Shown: positions 1 to 6,372, counted from the stretch's first letter. The stretch: DNA of 6,745 nt from an uncultured Solimonas sp. (GCA_946478985.1 CAMLDZ010000146.1:1-6745), one strand, 5' to 3'. The notes: generated by a model from the letters alone, not told the origin. Numbers and translations are program-made.

Positions 1-1139
1 GGATCGTCCGGGTCCTGCGCGGCAACGTATTCCTTGGCGACGAGGTTCATGCCGTCGCGCAGTGGCGTCACCAGGCCGACGCGGCTCATGCGGTAGATGC
101 CGGCCAGCTGGCGGCGCGTGATGGCGCGATTGATGTAGCGCAGCGGCGTCCAGTCGAGCTGCGCGAAGCGGCCGTTGATGTGGCCGGCAAGCCCCTCCAG
201 CTCGTTGCGGATGTTGATGTACTCGGGCACGTCGCCGCGCGAGGTCGGCGCGATCTGCAGGAAACTGACGCGGCCGTGCGTGTCCGGATAATCCTCCAGC
301 AGGCGCTCGTAGGCGGCAAAGCGCTCCGGCAGGCCCTTGGTGTAGTCGAGGCGGTCGACGCCGACGATCTGCACGCGATCGAAGATCGCCGCGCGCAGCC
401 GCTTGGCCTCGCGCTGCGCCTCTTCGGTGCCCGCCATCTCGGCGAACTGCGCGGTGTCGATGCCGATCGGAAATGCCCGCGCCACCAGCTTGCGGCCGTA
501 GGCTTGGTAGGTGTCGCCATCGACGTGGCCGCCGGCCTCGCGCTCCACGTAGTCGCGGAAGCAGGACAGATCGCTTTCTGTCTGGAAGCCGATCAGGTCA
601 TACGCGAACAGCGCCTTGACCAGCCGGTCGTGGCGCGGCAAGGCGGTGAAGACCTCGCGCACCGGAAACGGGATGTGCAGGAAGAAACCCATCTTCTGCT
701 GCGCCCCGGTGTCGCGCAGCGTCTCGCCGAACGGCAGCAGATGGTAGTCGTGCACCCAGACCACATCGTCGTCGCGCAGCAGCGGCGCCAGCGCCTGCGC
801 AAAGCGACGATTCACGCGGTGGTAGCTGTCGTAGTAACGCCGGTCGAAGGCCGTGAGGTCGAGGCGGTAGTGAAACAGCGGCCACAGGCAGCGATTGGCG
901 AAGCCGTTGTAGTAGTCCTCATGCTCGGCAGCGGTGAGATCGGTGGTGGCGCGGGTGACGCCGCCGACGGTCTGCGTCTGGATGCGGTCCTGCGCCTGCT
1001 CCGACACCTCGCCGCTCCAGCCGAACCACAGGCCGCGGCGCTTCTGCAGGGCGTCGGCCAGCGCCACCGCCAGGCCGCCGGCGCGCGTGGTGCCGCGCAA
1101 GGGGCCGACGCGGTTGGAGACAGCGACCAGACGGCTCAT
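1..1139 (-). CDS. otsA: Trehalose-6-phosphate synthase OtsA (partial, C-terminus missing)
   Basis: Transfers glucose from UDP-glucose to glucose-6-phosphate, giving trehalose-6-phosphate in the cytoplasm; this is the first step of the OtsAB trehalose pathway (GT20 family). My translation from the ATG at 1139 runs uninterrupted for 379 residues to the window edge. E. coli OtsA is about 474 residues, so roughly 95 C-terminal residues lie outside. Visible family motifs in order: the N-terminal MSRLVAVSNR with its substrate-binding Arg, AGGLAVAL, LWFGWSGE, VWVHDYHLLP, FPIGID, the UDP-glucose/phosphate-binding VDRLDYTKGLPER with Arg and Lys, and the LVTPLRDGMNLVAKEYVAAQ block with catalytic-site Asp and Glu. 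The start is fixed by the ATGA overlap with the otsB stop, which implies translational coupling. All key residues I can check are present. Identity is near certain; only completeness is unknown. Confidence 0.97.
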   Translation of the reverse strand, partial: MSRLVAVSNRVGPLRGTTRAGGLAVALADALQKRRGLWFGWSGEVSEQAQDRIQTQTVGGVTRATTDLTAAEHEDYYNGFANRCLWPLFHYRLDLTAFDRRYYDSYHRVNRRFAQALAPLLRDDDVVWVHDYHLLPFGETLRDTGAQQKMGFFLHIPFPVREVFTALPRHDRLVKALFAYDLIGFQTESDLSCFRDYVEREAGGHVDGDTYQAYGRKLVARAFPIGIDTAQFAEMAGTEEAQREAKRLRAAIFDRVQIVGVDRLDYTKGLPERFAAYERLLEDYPDTHGRVSFLQIAPTSRGDVPEYINIRNELEGLAGHINGRFAQLDWTPLRYINRAITRRQLAGIYRMSRVGLVTPLRDGMNLVAKEYVAAQDPDD

Positions 1140-1912
1140 CCCCTGCGCTCCGAAGGCGGGCCCAGCACGGCCTCGGCACTGTCGCCGAGCCAGCGATGCA
1201 CGTCGGCGACCGTATCGAGCCGGTATCGGGCGCAGCTCTGGCCCGCACCGACCTTGACCCCGTAGCCGCCGAGCGCCTGCACCCGCGCGAAGCCATCCTC
1301 GTCCGTGGTGTCGTCGCCGACGAACACCGGCTGGCGCGCCGAGAACAGCGGCCGAGCGAGCAGCGTCGTCACCGCCACGCCCTTGTTCTGGCCGCGCGGC
1401 CGCAACTCCACCACCATCTTGCCGAGCATCAGGTCGAGCCGATGTTGTTGGGCCAGCTCGCGCATCGCCGCCACGCACTCGTCCTCCCGCTGCGGCGCAG
1501 CGCGGTAGTGCAGCGCCACCGCCGCACCCTTGTCTTCGAGAATCAGCTCCGGATCGCCGGCAAAGCGCTTGGTGAGCTGCGCCGCTGCCTGCGCCACCTC
1601 CGGCCAGCTGCGACGCCGCGCCGTCTCGTTGCCCCGCACGCGCAACTCGGCGCCGTGCTGGCCTGCGCCGGGCAGTTGCAGCGGCATCAGATAGGCATCG
1701 ATTTCGCGCAAGGGCCGGCCCGTGACGACGGCGACCGCGCCGCCGAGCAGATGGCGGACGCGCTCCAGCAAGGCGAGCAACGAGGATTCTATGTACACCT
1801 GATCGGGACGGGCGGCGATCTCCGTCAAGGTCCCGTCAAAATCAAGAAATAGAGCATCGCGCGACGCAAGAAGCGGAGGCGGCGCGGTTTTGTCTTCGCG
1901 AGGCGTTGGCAT
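1136..1912 (-). CDS. otsB: Trehalose-6-phosphate phosphatase OtsB
   Basis: Removes phosphate from trehalose-6-phosphate to release trehalose, completing the pathway begun by OtsA. It is a HAD-superfamily phosphatase of about 258 residues, close to the usual 250-270. Motif I is DFDGTLTE near residues 24-31 (nucleophile Asp24, acid/base Asp26). Motif II is the Thr in VAVVTGRP, motif III a Lys in the RGQNKGVAV stretch, and motif IV VGDDTTDEDGF near the C-terminus. The GAGQHGAE segment is typical of OtsB cap-domain entry. I chose the ATG at 1912. A TTG at 1921 would add three residues (MSA), and neither has a strong Shine-Dalgarno; a GAG lies a few bases before the ATG. The TGA stop overlaps the otsA ATG by 4 bases, so the two form an otsBA operon with the phosphatase gene first. 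Confidence 0.95.
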   Translation of the reverse strand: MPTPREDKTAPPPLLASRDALFLDFDGTLTEIAARPDQVYIESSLLALLERVRHLLGGAVAVVTGRPLREIDAYLMPLQLPGAGQHGAELRVRGNETARRRSWPEVAQAAAQLTKRFAGDPELILEDKGAAVALHYRAAPQREDECVAAMRELAQQHRLDLMLGKMVVELRPRGQNKGVAVTTLLARPLFSARQPVFVGDDTTDEDGFARVQALGGYGVKVGAGQSCARYRLDTVADVHRWLGDSAEAVLGPPSERRG

Positions 1913-2014
1913 TGCGCTCAATTCTGACCCATGAAGCGAGCATCGCCAAGCAGTTTATCTTTGCGGAATTCAGCGTTTATTCATGCCAGGAAAGATTTTG
2001 CCCGCTTGTAGAAA
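1913..2014 (-). promoter_or_regulatory. AT-richer gap upstream of otsBA, likely promoter region
   Basis: This 102-base gap between the acetyltransferase stop and the otsB start is clearly richer in A+T than the surrounding genes, with several short A and T runs. It is the longest non-coding interval in the window and the natural place for an otsBA promoter. I see no convincing -35/-10 pair: TAAACT near 1955 is at best a weak -10. I also see no hairpin with a T-run that would terminate the upstream transcript. A four-codon ATG...TGA (1932-1918) ends just before the otsB start, but nothing suggests it is a real leader peptide. Promoter function is inferred from position and composition. Confidence 0.3.
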
Positions 2015-2647
2015 TTATCCGACGTCGAGCTTTCGCCACATGCGTCGCGACGCGGGGATTCCGGCAGCAGCGACGCTGAAGCGCCGCAGCCCCGCCGAAC
2101 GAAATCCCAGCCGCGCGTAGAGCTGGCATGCCGGCAGATTGTTGTCGGCCACGTCGAGCACGCAGCTGCGCTTGTCGTATCGACGCGCCAGCTGCGTTCC
2201 GTACTCCAGCAGCTGCGCGGCGATGCCGCGGCTGCGGTAGGCGGGATCGACGCTGAGATGGGCGATGTACCACTCGTCCAGGCGCGGTACCGGCTGCATG
2301 TCGCCGAGCAGGCCGGCGCGGTGCATCGCCTGCAGCGCCTGCCACGGCGGGTAGAAGCGGAAGAACTGGCGCAGCGTGGCGATGGACAGCGCGCGCACCT
2401 CGACACCGCTGTAGAAGGCGGCGCTACCCACCACGCGCCCTCCCAGCACGGCGACGTGGTGATTGCGCCAGCCGATCAGGCCGCGGCCGTCGGCGAGTGC
2501 GAACTGCAGGAAATCAGCCGCGCGATGGCGGCCGTGGGCCAGGATGTAGTCGAAGGCGGCACTGCCGGCGCCGTAGATCAGCGGCACCAGCGCCCGCGCA
2601 TCTTCCGCGCGAGCCGGCCGCAACTGCAGGACGGTGTCGATCGGCAT
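2015..2647 (-). CDS. GNAT family N-acetyltransferase
   Basis: Predicted acetyl-CoA-dependent N-acetyltransferase of 210 residues, substrate unknown. The acetyl-CoA pyrophosphate-binding motif is clear: IAHLSVDPAYRSRGIAAQLL around residues 128-147, with the R-x-x-G-x-A signature at 138-143. It is followed by a C-terminal VADNNLPACQLYARLGF block, which is the usual GNAT motif B with Asn and Tyr. The N-terminal LQLRPARAEDARALVPL matches the first strand and helix of the fold. A segment at about 88-126 lies between the central strands and probably shapes the substrate pocket. The ATG at 2647 follows the moxR stop by 24 bases with only a weak ribosome-binding site, so the gene is probably expressed with moxR. 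Acetylation of a protein, metabolite or antibiotic are all possible; nothing here decides which. Confidence 0.88.
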   Translation of the reverse strand: MPIDTVLQLRPARAEDARALVPLIYGAGSAAFDYILAHGRHRAADFLQFALADGRGLIGWRNHHVAVLGGRVVGSAAFYSGVEVRALSIATLRQFFRFYPPWQALQAMHRAGLLGDMQPVPRLDEWYIAHLSVDPAYRSRGIAAQLLEYGTQLARRYDKRSCVLDVADNNLPACQLYARLGFRSAGLRRFSVAAAGIPASRRMWRKLDVG

Positions 2648-2671
2648 GGCGTCGCCGACACCGGGCTGCGA

Positions 2672-3511
2672 TCAGTTGCGCCGCGACATGAAGGCGACAC
2701 GCTCGAACAGATGCATGTCCGCCTCGTTTTTCAGCAGCGCGCCGTACAGCGGCGGCAGCGACTTCTTGGCGCTGGACTCGCGCAGCACCTCCGGATCGAT
2801 GTCCTCGGCCATCAGCAGCTTGAGCCAGTCGAGCAGTTCGGACGTCGACGGCTTCTTCTTCAGCCCCGGCAGTTCGCGCAGGCCGAAGAACACTTCCATC
2901 GCATCCCTGACCAGATTCTTCTTCAGCTCCGGAAAGTGGACATCGACGATCTTCTGCATCGTGTCCTTGTCCGGGAAGCGGATGTAGTGGAAGAAGCAGC
3001 GGCGCAGGAAGGCGTCCGGCAGCTCCTTCTCGTTGTTGGAGGTGATGATGATGATCGGGCGGTTGCGTGCCTTGACCGTCTGCCGCGTCTCGTAGACGTA
3101 GAACTCCATCTGGTCGAGTTCACGCAGCAGGTCGTTGGGGAACTCGATGTCGGCCTTGTCGATCTCGTCGATCAGCAGCACCGGCTGCGAATCGGACTCG
3201 AAGGCCTCCCAGAGCTTGCCCTTGATGATGTAGTTACCGATGTCCCGGACCTTCTCGTCGCCAAGCTGCGAATCGCGCAGGCGCGACACCGCGTCGTACT
3301 CGTAGAGGCCATGCTGCGCCTTGGTGGTCGACTTGATCGCCCAGTCCAGGAATGGACGGTTCAGGGCGCGGGCGATCTCGCGCGCCAGCTGCGTCTTGCC
3401 GGTACCCGGTTCGCCCTTGACCAGCAGCGGGCGCGCCAGCGTCACGGCGGCGTTGACGGCCATCGTCAGATCATCGGTGGCGACGTAGTTCTCGGTACCT
3501 TCGAAACGCAC
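2672..3511 (-). CDS. MoxR-type AAA+ ATPase
   Basis: A cytoplasmic ATPase of the MoxR family, thought to act as a chaperone that matures or remodels protein complexes. From the GTG at 3511 it has 279 residues, normal for the family. Walker A is GEPGTGKT at 33-40, Walker B VLLIDE at 111-116, sensor 1 ITSNN near 156-160, and a probable arginine finger is at Arg170/Arg171 (FLRRC). The C-terminal part (about 200-279) forms the lid domain. The GTG start is preferred to an upstream ATG (3583) because GAGGA sits six bases before it, because FEGTENYV is the usual beginning of this group, and because the longer form would overlap the upstream gene. MoxR genes are commonly followed by a VWA-domain partner; here an acetyltransferase gene follows instead. 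Upstream are two TPM-domain genes and lemA. Confidence 0.95.
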   Translation of the reverse strand: MRFEGTENYVATDDLTMAVNAAVTLARPLLVKGEPGTGKTQLAREIARALNRPFLDWAIKSTTKAQHGLYEYDAVSRLRDSQLGDEKVRDIGNYIIKGKLWEAFESDSQPVLLIDEIDKADIEFPNDLLRELDQMEFYVYETRQTVKARNRPIIIITSNNEKELPDAFLRRCFFHYIRFPDKDTMQKIVDVHFPELKKNLVRDAMEVFFGLRELPGLKKKPSTSELLDWLKLLMAEDIDPEVLRESSAKKSLPPLYGALLKNEADMHLFERVAFMSRRN

Positions 3512-3517
3512 GGGAAA

Positions 3518-3522
3518 TCCTC
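3518..3522 (-). promoter_or_regulatory. Ribosome-binding site of the MoxR gene
   Basis: GAGGA on the minus strand lies six bases before the GTG at 3511. It decides the start codon against the longer in-frame ATG. Confidence 0.75.
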
Positions 3523-3545
3523 GGAGCAGACCAGATCGGCGCAGT

Positions 3546-4046
3546 CTACAGAAGCACCGGCGCATCCGGCAGCTCATCGCCATGGTCCGGCCGTGCCGGC
3601 GGATGGCGGCCCAGCACGTCCGCGCAGGCGCCGATGCCGGCGATCAAGCCCTGTTCGAAGCGACCGGCGCGAAACTCTGCCTCGATCAAGCGACAGCAGT
3701 CCTGCCACTGCGCCGCCGGCACCCGCGCATCGCCGACGCCGCGGTCGGCGACGATCTCGACATCGCGATCGGCCAGCAGCACGTAGATCAGCACGCCGTT
3801 GTTGTGCTCGGTGTCCCAGACGCCGAGATCGGCAAAAACCTGATGCGCGCGCTGGCGCGGCGTCTGCCCGCGCAGCACGGCGGCGAGCGAGAGCGCGCCT
3901 TCGATGGCGACACGGATCTCGCCGGCGTGCCGGCGTTCGCATTCGGCGACGGCACGCTCGATCGCCTTGAGCGTGGCGTCCGGAAACCGCCGCCGCTGCC
4001 GCCACGGCGTCATCGCCAGGTGCCGCAGGATTCGTGGGAGATCCAT
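3546..4046 (-). CDS. TPM-domain protein without signal peptide (second TPM paralogue)
   Basis: A 166-residue protein with one TPM domain (Pfam TPM_phosphatase, formerly DUF477). Characterised relatives include a plant thylakoid protein with acid phosphatase activity, but bacterial function is uncertain. Recognisable stretches are the helix ATLKAIERAVAECERRHAGEIRVAIE, which corresponds to the first strand and helix of the fold, then VFADLGVWDTEHNNGVLIYVLLADRDVEIVADRGV, the strongest family signature, and a final helical part FEQGLIAGIGACADVL. No signal peptide or membrane segment is visible, and the N-terminus RILRHLAMTPWRQRRRF is basic, so the protein is probably cytoplasmic or peripheral to the inner membrane. 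The ATG at 4046 shares its A with the upstream TGA stop (TGATG) and has GGGGAG six bases upstream. An ATG at 4052 would add two residues but abuts that site directly. The MoxR gene follows after 34 bases. Confidence 0.88.
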   Translation of the reverse strand: MDLPRILRHLAMTPWRQRRRFPDATLKAIERAVAECERRHAGEIRVAIEGALSLAAVLRGQTPRQRAHQVFADLGVWDTEHNNGVLIYVLLADRDVEIVADRGVGDARVPAAQWQDCCRLIEAEFRAGRFEQGLIAGIGACADVLGRHPPARPDHGDELPDAPVLL

Positions 4047-5053
4047 CACCATCTCCCCGATGCACCGCCGCCGCCGAAGCCGCCGCCACCACCGCCAAAG
4101 CCGCCACCGCCGCGATAGCCACCGCCACCACCGCCACCACCGCCACCGGAATGCCAGCCGCCGAGGAATGGCGCGACCCCGAACAGGGTCAACACCACGG
4201 CGATCGCGCCGAAGAACAGCGCCACCAGCAGTGTGCCGGAGACCAGCCAGACCAGCGCGAAGATGCCGCCGCCGGCGAGCAGCGCCCCGAGGCCGGAGCC
4301 GAAGACGCGGCGCAGCAGTTGCGAGACCCCAAGGCCGACGAACAACAGCGGCCATAACAGTTGCATGCGATCGTTCTGCGCGCGCGCCGCGCGCTGCGGC
4401 GGTGGCAGCGGCTCGCCGTTGATGAGGCCGATCAACTGCTCGATGCCGGCATCGATGCCGGCGTAGTAATCGCCCCGGCGCAGATGCGGCACGATGGTCT
4501 CGTCGATCACGCGGTTGGCGATCGCGTCCGGCACCACGCCTTCCAGCCCGTAACCCACCTCGATACGCAGGGCGCGGTCATTGCGCGCGACGATCAGCAG
4601 CAGGCCGTCGTCGACGCTCTTGCGACCGAGCTTCCACTGCTCGGCGACGCGGATCGAGTACTGCTCGATCGTTTCCGGTTGCGTCGTCGGCACGATCAGC
4701 ACGGCGATCTGGCTGCCCTTGGCCTGCTCGAACGCGGCGAGCTTGCGCTCCAGCGCCTGCCGCTGCGGCGCGTCCAGCGTGCCGGTGAGATCGGTGACGC
4801 GGGACTGCAGCGGCGGCACGGCAATCTCAGCCCAGGCATGCGCCGCAAATAGCAGAAAGAACAGCGCTGCCAGCACCGCCAGAAGCGACGTGACCCCGGT
4901 CGAGGCGCCTCCCTCTGCCCGCTCGCGGGGAGAGGGCTGGGGTGAGGGGCGCGTCGATAGCGCCTCTGACAAGAGCGGCCCCTCATCCGGCCCTTCGGGG
5001 CACCTTCTCCCCGCGCGCGGGGAGAAGGAAAACTGCAGCGCCGCCGCAGGCAT
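4046..5053 (-). CDS. Exported/membrane TPM-domain protein with glycine-rich C-terminus (YgcG-like)
   Basis: Predicted envelope protein with a TPM domain, 335 residues from the ATG at 5053. A hydrophobic signal core (LLAVLAALFFLLFAA, about 57-71) ends in AHAWA, a good signal-peptidase site after residue 75. The TPM domain follows (about 82-210), with VTDLTGTLDAPQRQALE, GSQIAVLIVPTT, SVDDGLLLIVARNDRALRIE and VGYGLEGVVPD. Two hydrophobic, probably membrane-spanning stretches come next, LLWPLLFVGLGV and a long one near ALVWLVSGTLLVALFFGAIA, then a Gly-rich tail ending SGRW. Domain order is typical of TPM proteins found beside LemA. The N-terminus is uncertain: residues 9-48 are encoded by a REP-like repeat. 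A GTG at 4876 would give a minimal 16-residue signal with no positive charge and no visible ribosome-binding site. Upstream lemA ends 13 bases before 5053. Confidence 0.85.
   Translation of the reverse strand: MPAAALQFSFSPRAGRRCPEGPDEGPLLSEALSTRPSPQPSPRERAEGGASTGVTSLLAVLAALFFLLFAAHAWAEIAVPPLQSRVTDLTGTLDAPQRQALERKLAAFEQAKGSQIAVLIVPTTQPETIEQYSIRVAEQWKLGRKSVDDGLLLIVARNDRALRIEVGYGLEGVVPDAIANRVIDETIVPHLRRGDYYAGIDAGIEQLIGLINGEPLPPPQRAARAQNDRMQLLWPLLFVGLGVSQLLRRVFGSGLGALLAGGGIFALVWLVSGTLLVALFFGAIAVVLTLFGVAPFLGGWHSGGGGGGGGGGYRGGGGFGGGGGGFGGGGASGRW
4053..4058 (-). promoter_or_regulatory. Ribosome-binding site of the second TPM gene
   Basis: GGGGAG on the minus strand lies within the last codons of the preceding gene and six bases before the ATG at 4046. 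It favours that start over the directly adjacent ATG at 4052. Confidence 0.65.
4055..4147 (-). repeat. Low-complexity GGN repeat encoding the Gly-rich tail
   Basis: Within the first TPM gene, this stretch is made largely of GGT/GGC triplets (GCC/ACC on the plus strand), interrupted by codons for Tyr, Arg, Phe, Ala and Ser. It encodes a run of about ten Gly, then YRGGGGFGGGGGGFGGGG. Such tails are common at the C-terminus of TPM proteins. The tract is prone to slippage, so its length may vary between strains. Confidence 0.85.
4911..5028. repeat. REP/BIME-like element: two palindromic hairpins with an outer inverted repeat
   Basis: The right unit is a perfect 26-base palindrome at 5003-5028 (CCTTCTCCCC-GCGCGC-GGGGAGAAGG). 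The left unit at 4911-4936 pairs CCCTCT with AGAGGG and an inner CCCGC with GCGGG, with one G-G mismatch. Flanking these are GGGTGAGGGGC (4940-4950) and GCCCCTCATCC (4978-4988), complementary except for one G-T position, so the whole forms a two-headed inverted structure. This layout matches dimeric repetitive extragenic palindromes, which usually sit between genes. Here it lies between lemA and the hydrophobic signal of the TPM protein, inside an open frame. No T-run follows either hairpin, so it is not a standard terminator, though it could pause RNA polymerase or affect mRNA stability. Copies elsewhere in the genome cannot be checked here. Confidence 0.8.
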
Positions 5054-5066
5054 TAACACCCGCGTT

Positions 5067-5663
5067 CTACTTGCCACCACCAAAATCGACCTTCGGCGCT
5101 TCCGAGATCGCCTTCTCGTTCTCGACGGTGAAACTGGGCTTCACCTTGGCCCCGGTCACCATCGCCGTCAGATTGGTCGGGAACGAACGCACCGTGGTGT
5201 TGTACTGCTGCACTGCCTGGATGTAGCGGTTGCGCGCCACGGTGATGCGGTTCTCGGTGCCTTCCAGTTGCGCCTGCAGGTCGCGGAACAGCGCATCGGC
5301 CTTGAGGTTGGGATAGTTCTCGCTGACCACCAGCAGCCGCGACAAGGCCGAGCTCAGCTCGCCCTGCGCCTGCGCGAAGTTCTTCAGCGCCGCCTCGTCG
5401 TCAACGCTGTCGGCACCGACGTTGACCTGGCCCACCTTGGCACGCGCATTGGTGACTTCGGTCAGCACCTGCTCCTCGTGCGAGGCGTAGCCCTTCACGG
5501 TATTGACCAGATTGGGCACCAGATCGGCGCGCCGCTGGTACTGGTTCAGCACCTCGGCCCAGGACGCCTTGATCTGTTCGTCCTGGCTCTGCAGTGCGTT
5601 GTAGCCGCAGCCGGACAGCAGCAGCGCCAGGCCCACCGAAAACAGCGCAAAGAGCTTTTTCAT
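5067..5663 (-). CDS. lemA: LemA family lipoprotein
   Basis: LemA-family protein of 198 residues, usual for bacterial members; exact function is not established. The N-terminus MKKLFALFSVGLALLLSGC is a lipoprotein signal, with lipobox LSGC and lipidated Cys19, so it should be anchored in the membrane facing the periplasm. The family core follows: DEQIKASWAEVLNQYQRRAD, LVPNLVNTVKGYASHEEQVL, TEVTNARAK, then LSRLLVVSENYPNLKAD, AQLEGTENRITVARNRYIQAVQQYN, forming long helices. The ATG at 5663 is fixed by the signal peptide and by AAGGGAGA ending about seven bases upstream; the frame is open further upstream, but that part runs into the preceding gene. The lemA-TPM pairing is very common in bacteria, which supports both calls. 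The 52 bases before lemA hold no convincing promoter, so co-transcription with the oxidoreductase gene is possible. Confidence 0.95.
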   Translation of the reverse strand: MKKLFALFSVGLALLLSGCGYNALQSQDEQIKASWAEVLNQYQRRADLVPNLVNTVKGYASHEEQVLTEVTNARAKVGQVNVGADSVDDEAALKNFAQAQGELSSALSRLLVVSENYPNLKADALFRDLQAQLEGTENRITVARNRYIQAVQQYNTTVRSFPTNLTAMVTGAKVKPSFTVENEKAISEAPKVDFGGGK

Positions 5664-5670
5664 GAAGCAG

Positions 5671-5678
5671 TCTCCCTT
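5671..5678 (-). promoter_or_regulatory. Ribosome-binding site of lemA
   Basis: AAGGGAGA on the minus strand lies seven bases before the lemA ATG. It confirms the lipoprotein start over longer in-frame options. Confidence 0.75.
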
Positions 5679-5715
5679 GAGATCCAAACCAATGTGGGGC
5701 GGCCCGGTGTCCGCT

Positions 5716-6366
5716 TCAAGACGGCTCGCGGCGCAGGAGCTTGAACGCATGCGCCCACTCGCCACGCGCCAGCCCCGGAATGCACCACAGCATGCACAGC
5801 GGCTCGATCGCCCGCGCCGCCTCGACCGCGCCCATGTCGGCAGCTTCCCAGCCAAGCTGGCGGACCAGCTCGCCCACCGTGGCCTTGGCCTGCGCGTCGT
5901 TGCCGCAGATGAACATCGTCGGCGGACCTCCGGGCAGTTGCGGGTCGACCATCATGCCGGCACCGACCGAGTTGAAAGCCTTGACGAAGCGCGCGGTGGA
6001 AAACTCGCGCTGCAGGCGTTCCATCAGCGAGTCGTCGGTGCCGGTAAAAAAGCGCAGCACGCCGTTGACGGGCGTGCCTTCGGCCACCGGATTGCAGGCA
6101 TCGATGACGATCTTGCCGGCGAGATTCGGCGTGCCGGCCAGCCGCAGCGCACGATTGGCGACCGAGCCCTTCACCGCCAGCACGATGACGTCGCCGAAGT
6201 TGGCGGCCTCGGCGAAGCCGGCGAGACTGGCGCGGTGATGCTGGCGCACCCAGCCGCCGAGCTTGGCGGTATCACGCGTGCCGACCAGCACCTCGTGTCC
6301 ATGCTTGAGAAACCCCGCCGCCAGCGTCTGCGCCACCACGCCGGACCCCAGCACGCCGATCCGCAT
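5716..6366 (-). CDS. NADPH-dependent F420 reductase-like oxidoreductase (NAD(P)-binding)
   Basis: A 216-residue Rossmann-fold protein resembling the NADP-oxidoreductase, coenzyme F420-dependent family. In most bacteria such proteins are annotated only as NADPH-dependent F420 reductases or NAD(P)-binding proteins, and the real substrate is unknown. The dinucleotide motif GSGVVA is at residues 7-12. After the second strand, GTRD (29-32) places an Arg where it would bind the NADP 2'-phosphate. Further family features are DVIVLAVKG, KIVIDACNP, FVKAFNSVGAGMM and the MFICGND stretch. Two starts are possible, ATG at 6372 and at 6366. GGGGAG abuts the first and lies six bases from the second, so I prefer 6366, which also begins directly with the first strand (MRIGVLGSG). 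It lies just beyond the pgk terminator and 52 bases before lemA. Confidence 0.85.
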   Translation of the reverse strand: MRIGVLGSGVVAQTLAAGFLKHGHEVLVGTRDTAKLGGWVRQHHRASLAGFAEAANFGDVIVLAVKGSVANRALRLAGTPNLAGKIVIDACNPVAEGTPVNGVLRFFTGTDDSLMERLQREFSTARFVKAFNSVGAGMMVDPQLPGGPPTMFICGNDAQAKATVGELVRQLGWEAADMGAVEAARAIEPLCMLWCIPGLARGEWAHAFKLLRREPS

Positions 6367-6372
6367 CCGCAT

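Noticed and set aside
180..1265. A 361-residue open frame on the plus strand
   Set aside because: Antisense to otsA, which translates with all family motifs; the plus-strand product shows no domain.
1918..1932. Four-codon leader ORF before otsB
   Set aside because: Too short and without a ribosome-binding site or attenuator structure; probably chance.
1977..2406. Minus-strand frames overlapping the acetyltransferase
   Set aside because: Out-of-frame shadows of the GNAT gene, with Arg/Ala-rich low-complexity content.
3512..3583. Longer MoxR start at the ATG at 3583
   Set aside because: It would add 24 Arg/Cys-rich residues, overlap the upstream TPM gene and ignore the GAGGA site before the GTG at 3511.
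2258..3970. A 570-residue open frame on the plus strand
   Set aside because: It lies antisense to the GNAT, MoxR and second TPM genes, whose minus-strand products have clear motifs. Its own translation is low in recognisable motifs and is a by-product of GC-rich codon bias.
4055..4147. Triplet repeat as a CRISPR or tandem-repeat array
   Set aside because: It is simple GGN coding sequence for a glycine-rich tail, with no separate spacers.
5003..5028. Perfect palindrome as a lemA terminator
   Set aside because: No T-run follows on the minus strand, and the matching second hairpin and outer inverted repeat fit a REP unit better.
4581..5744. A 387-residue open frame on the plus strand
   Set aside because: Antisense to lemA and the first TPM gene; no motif, and it runs through the REP element.
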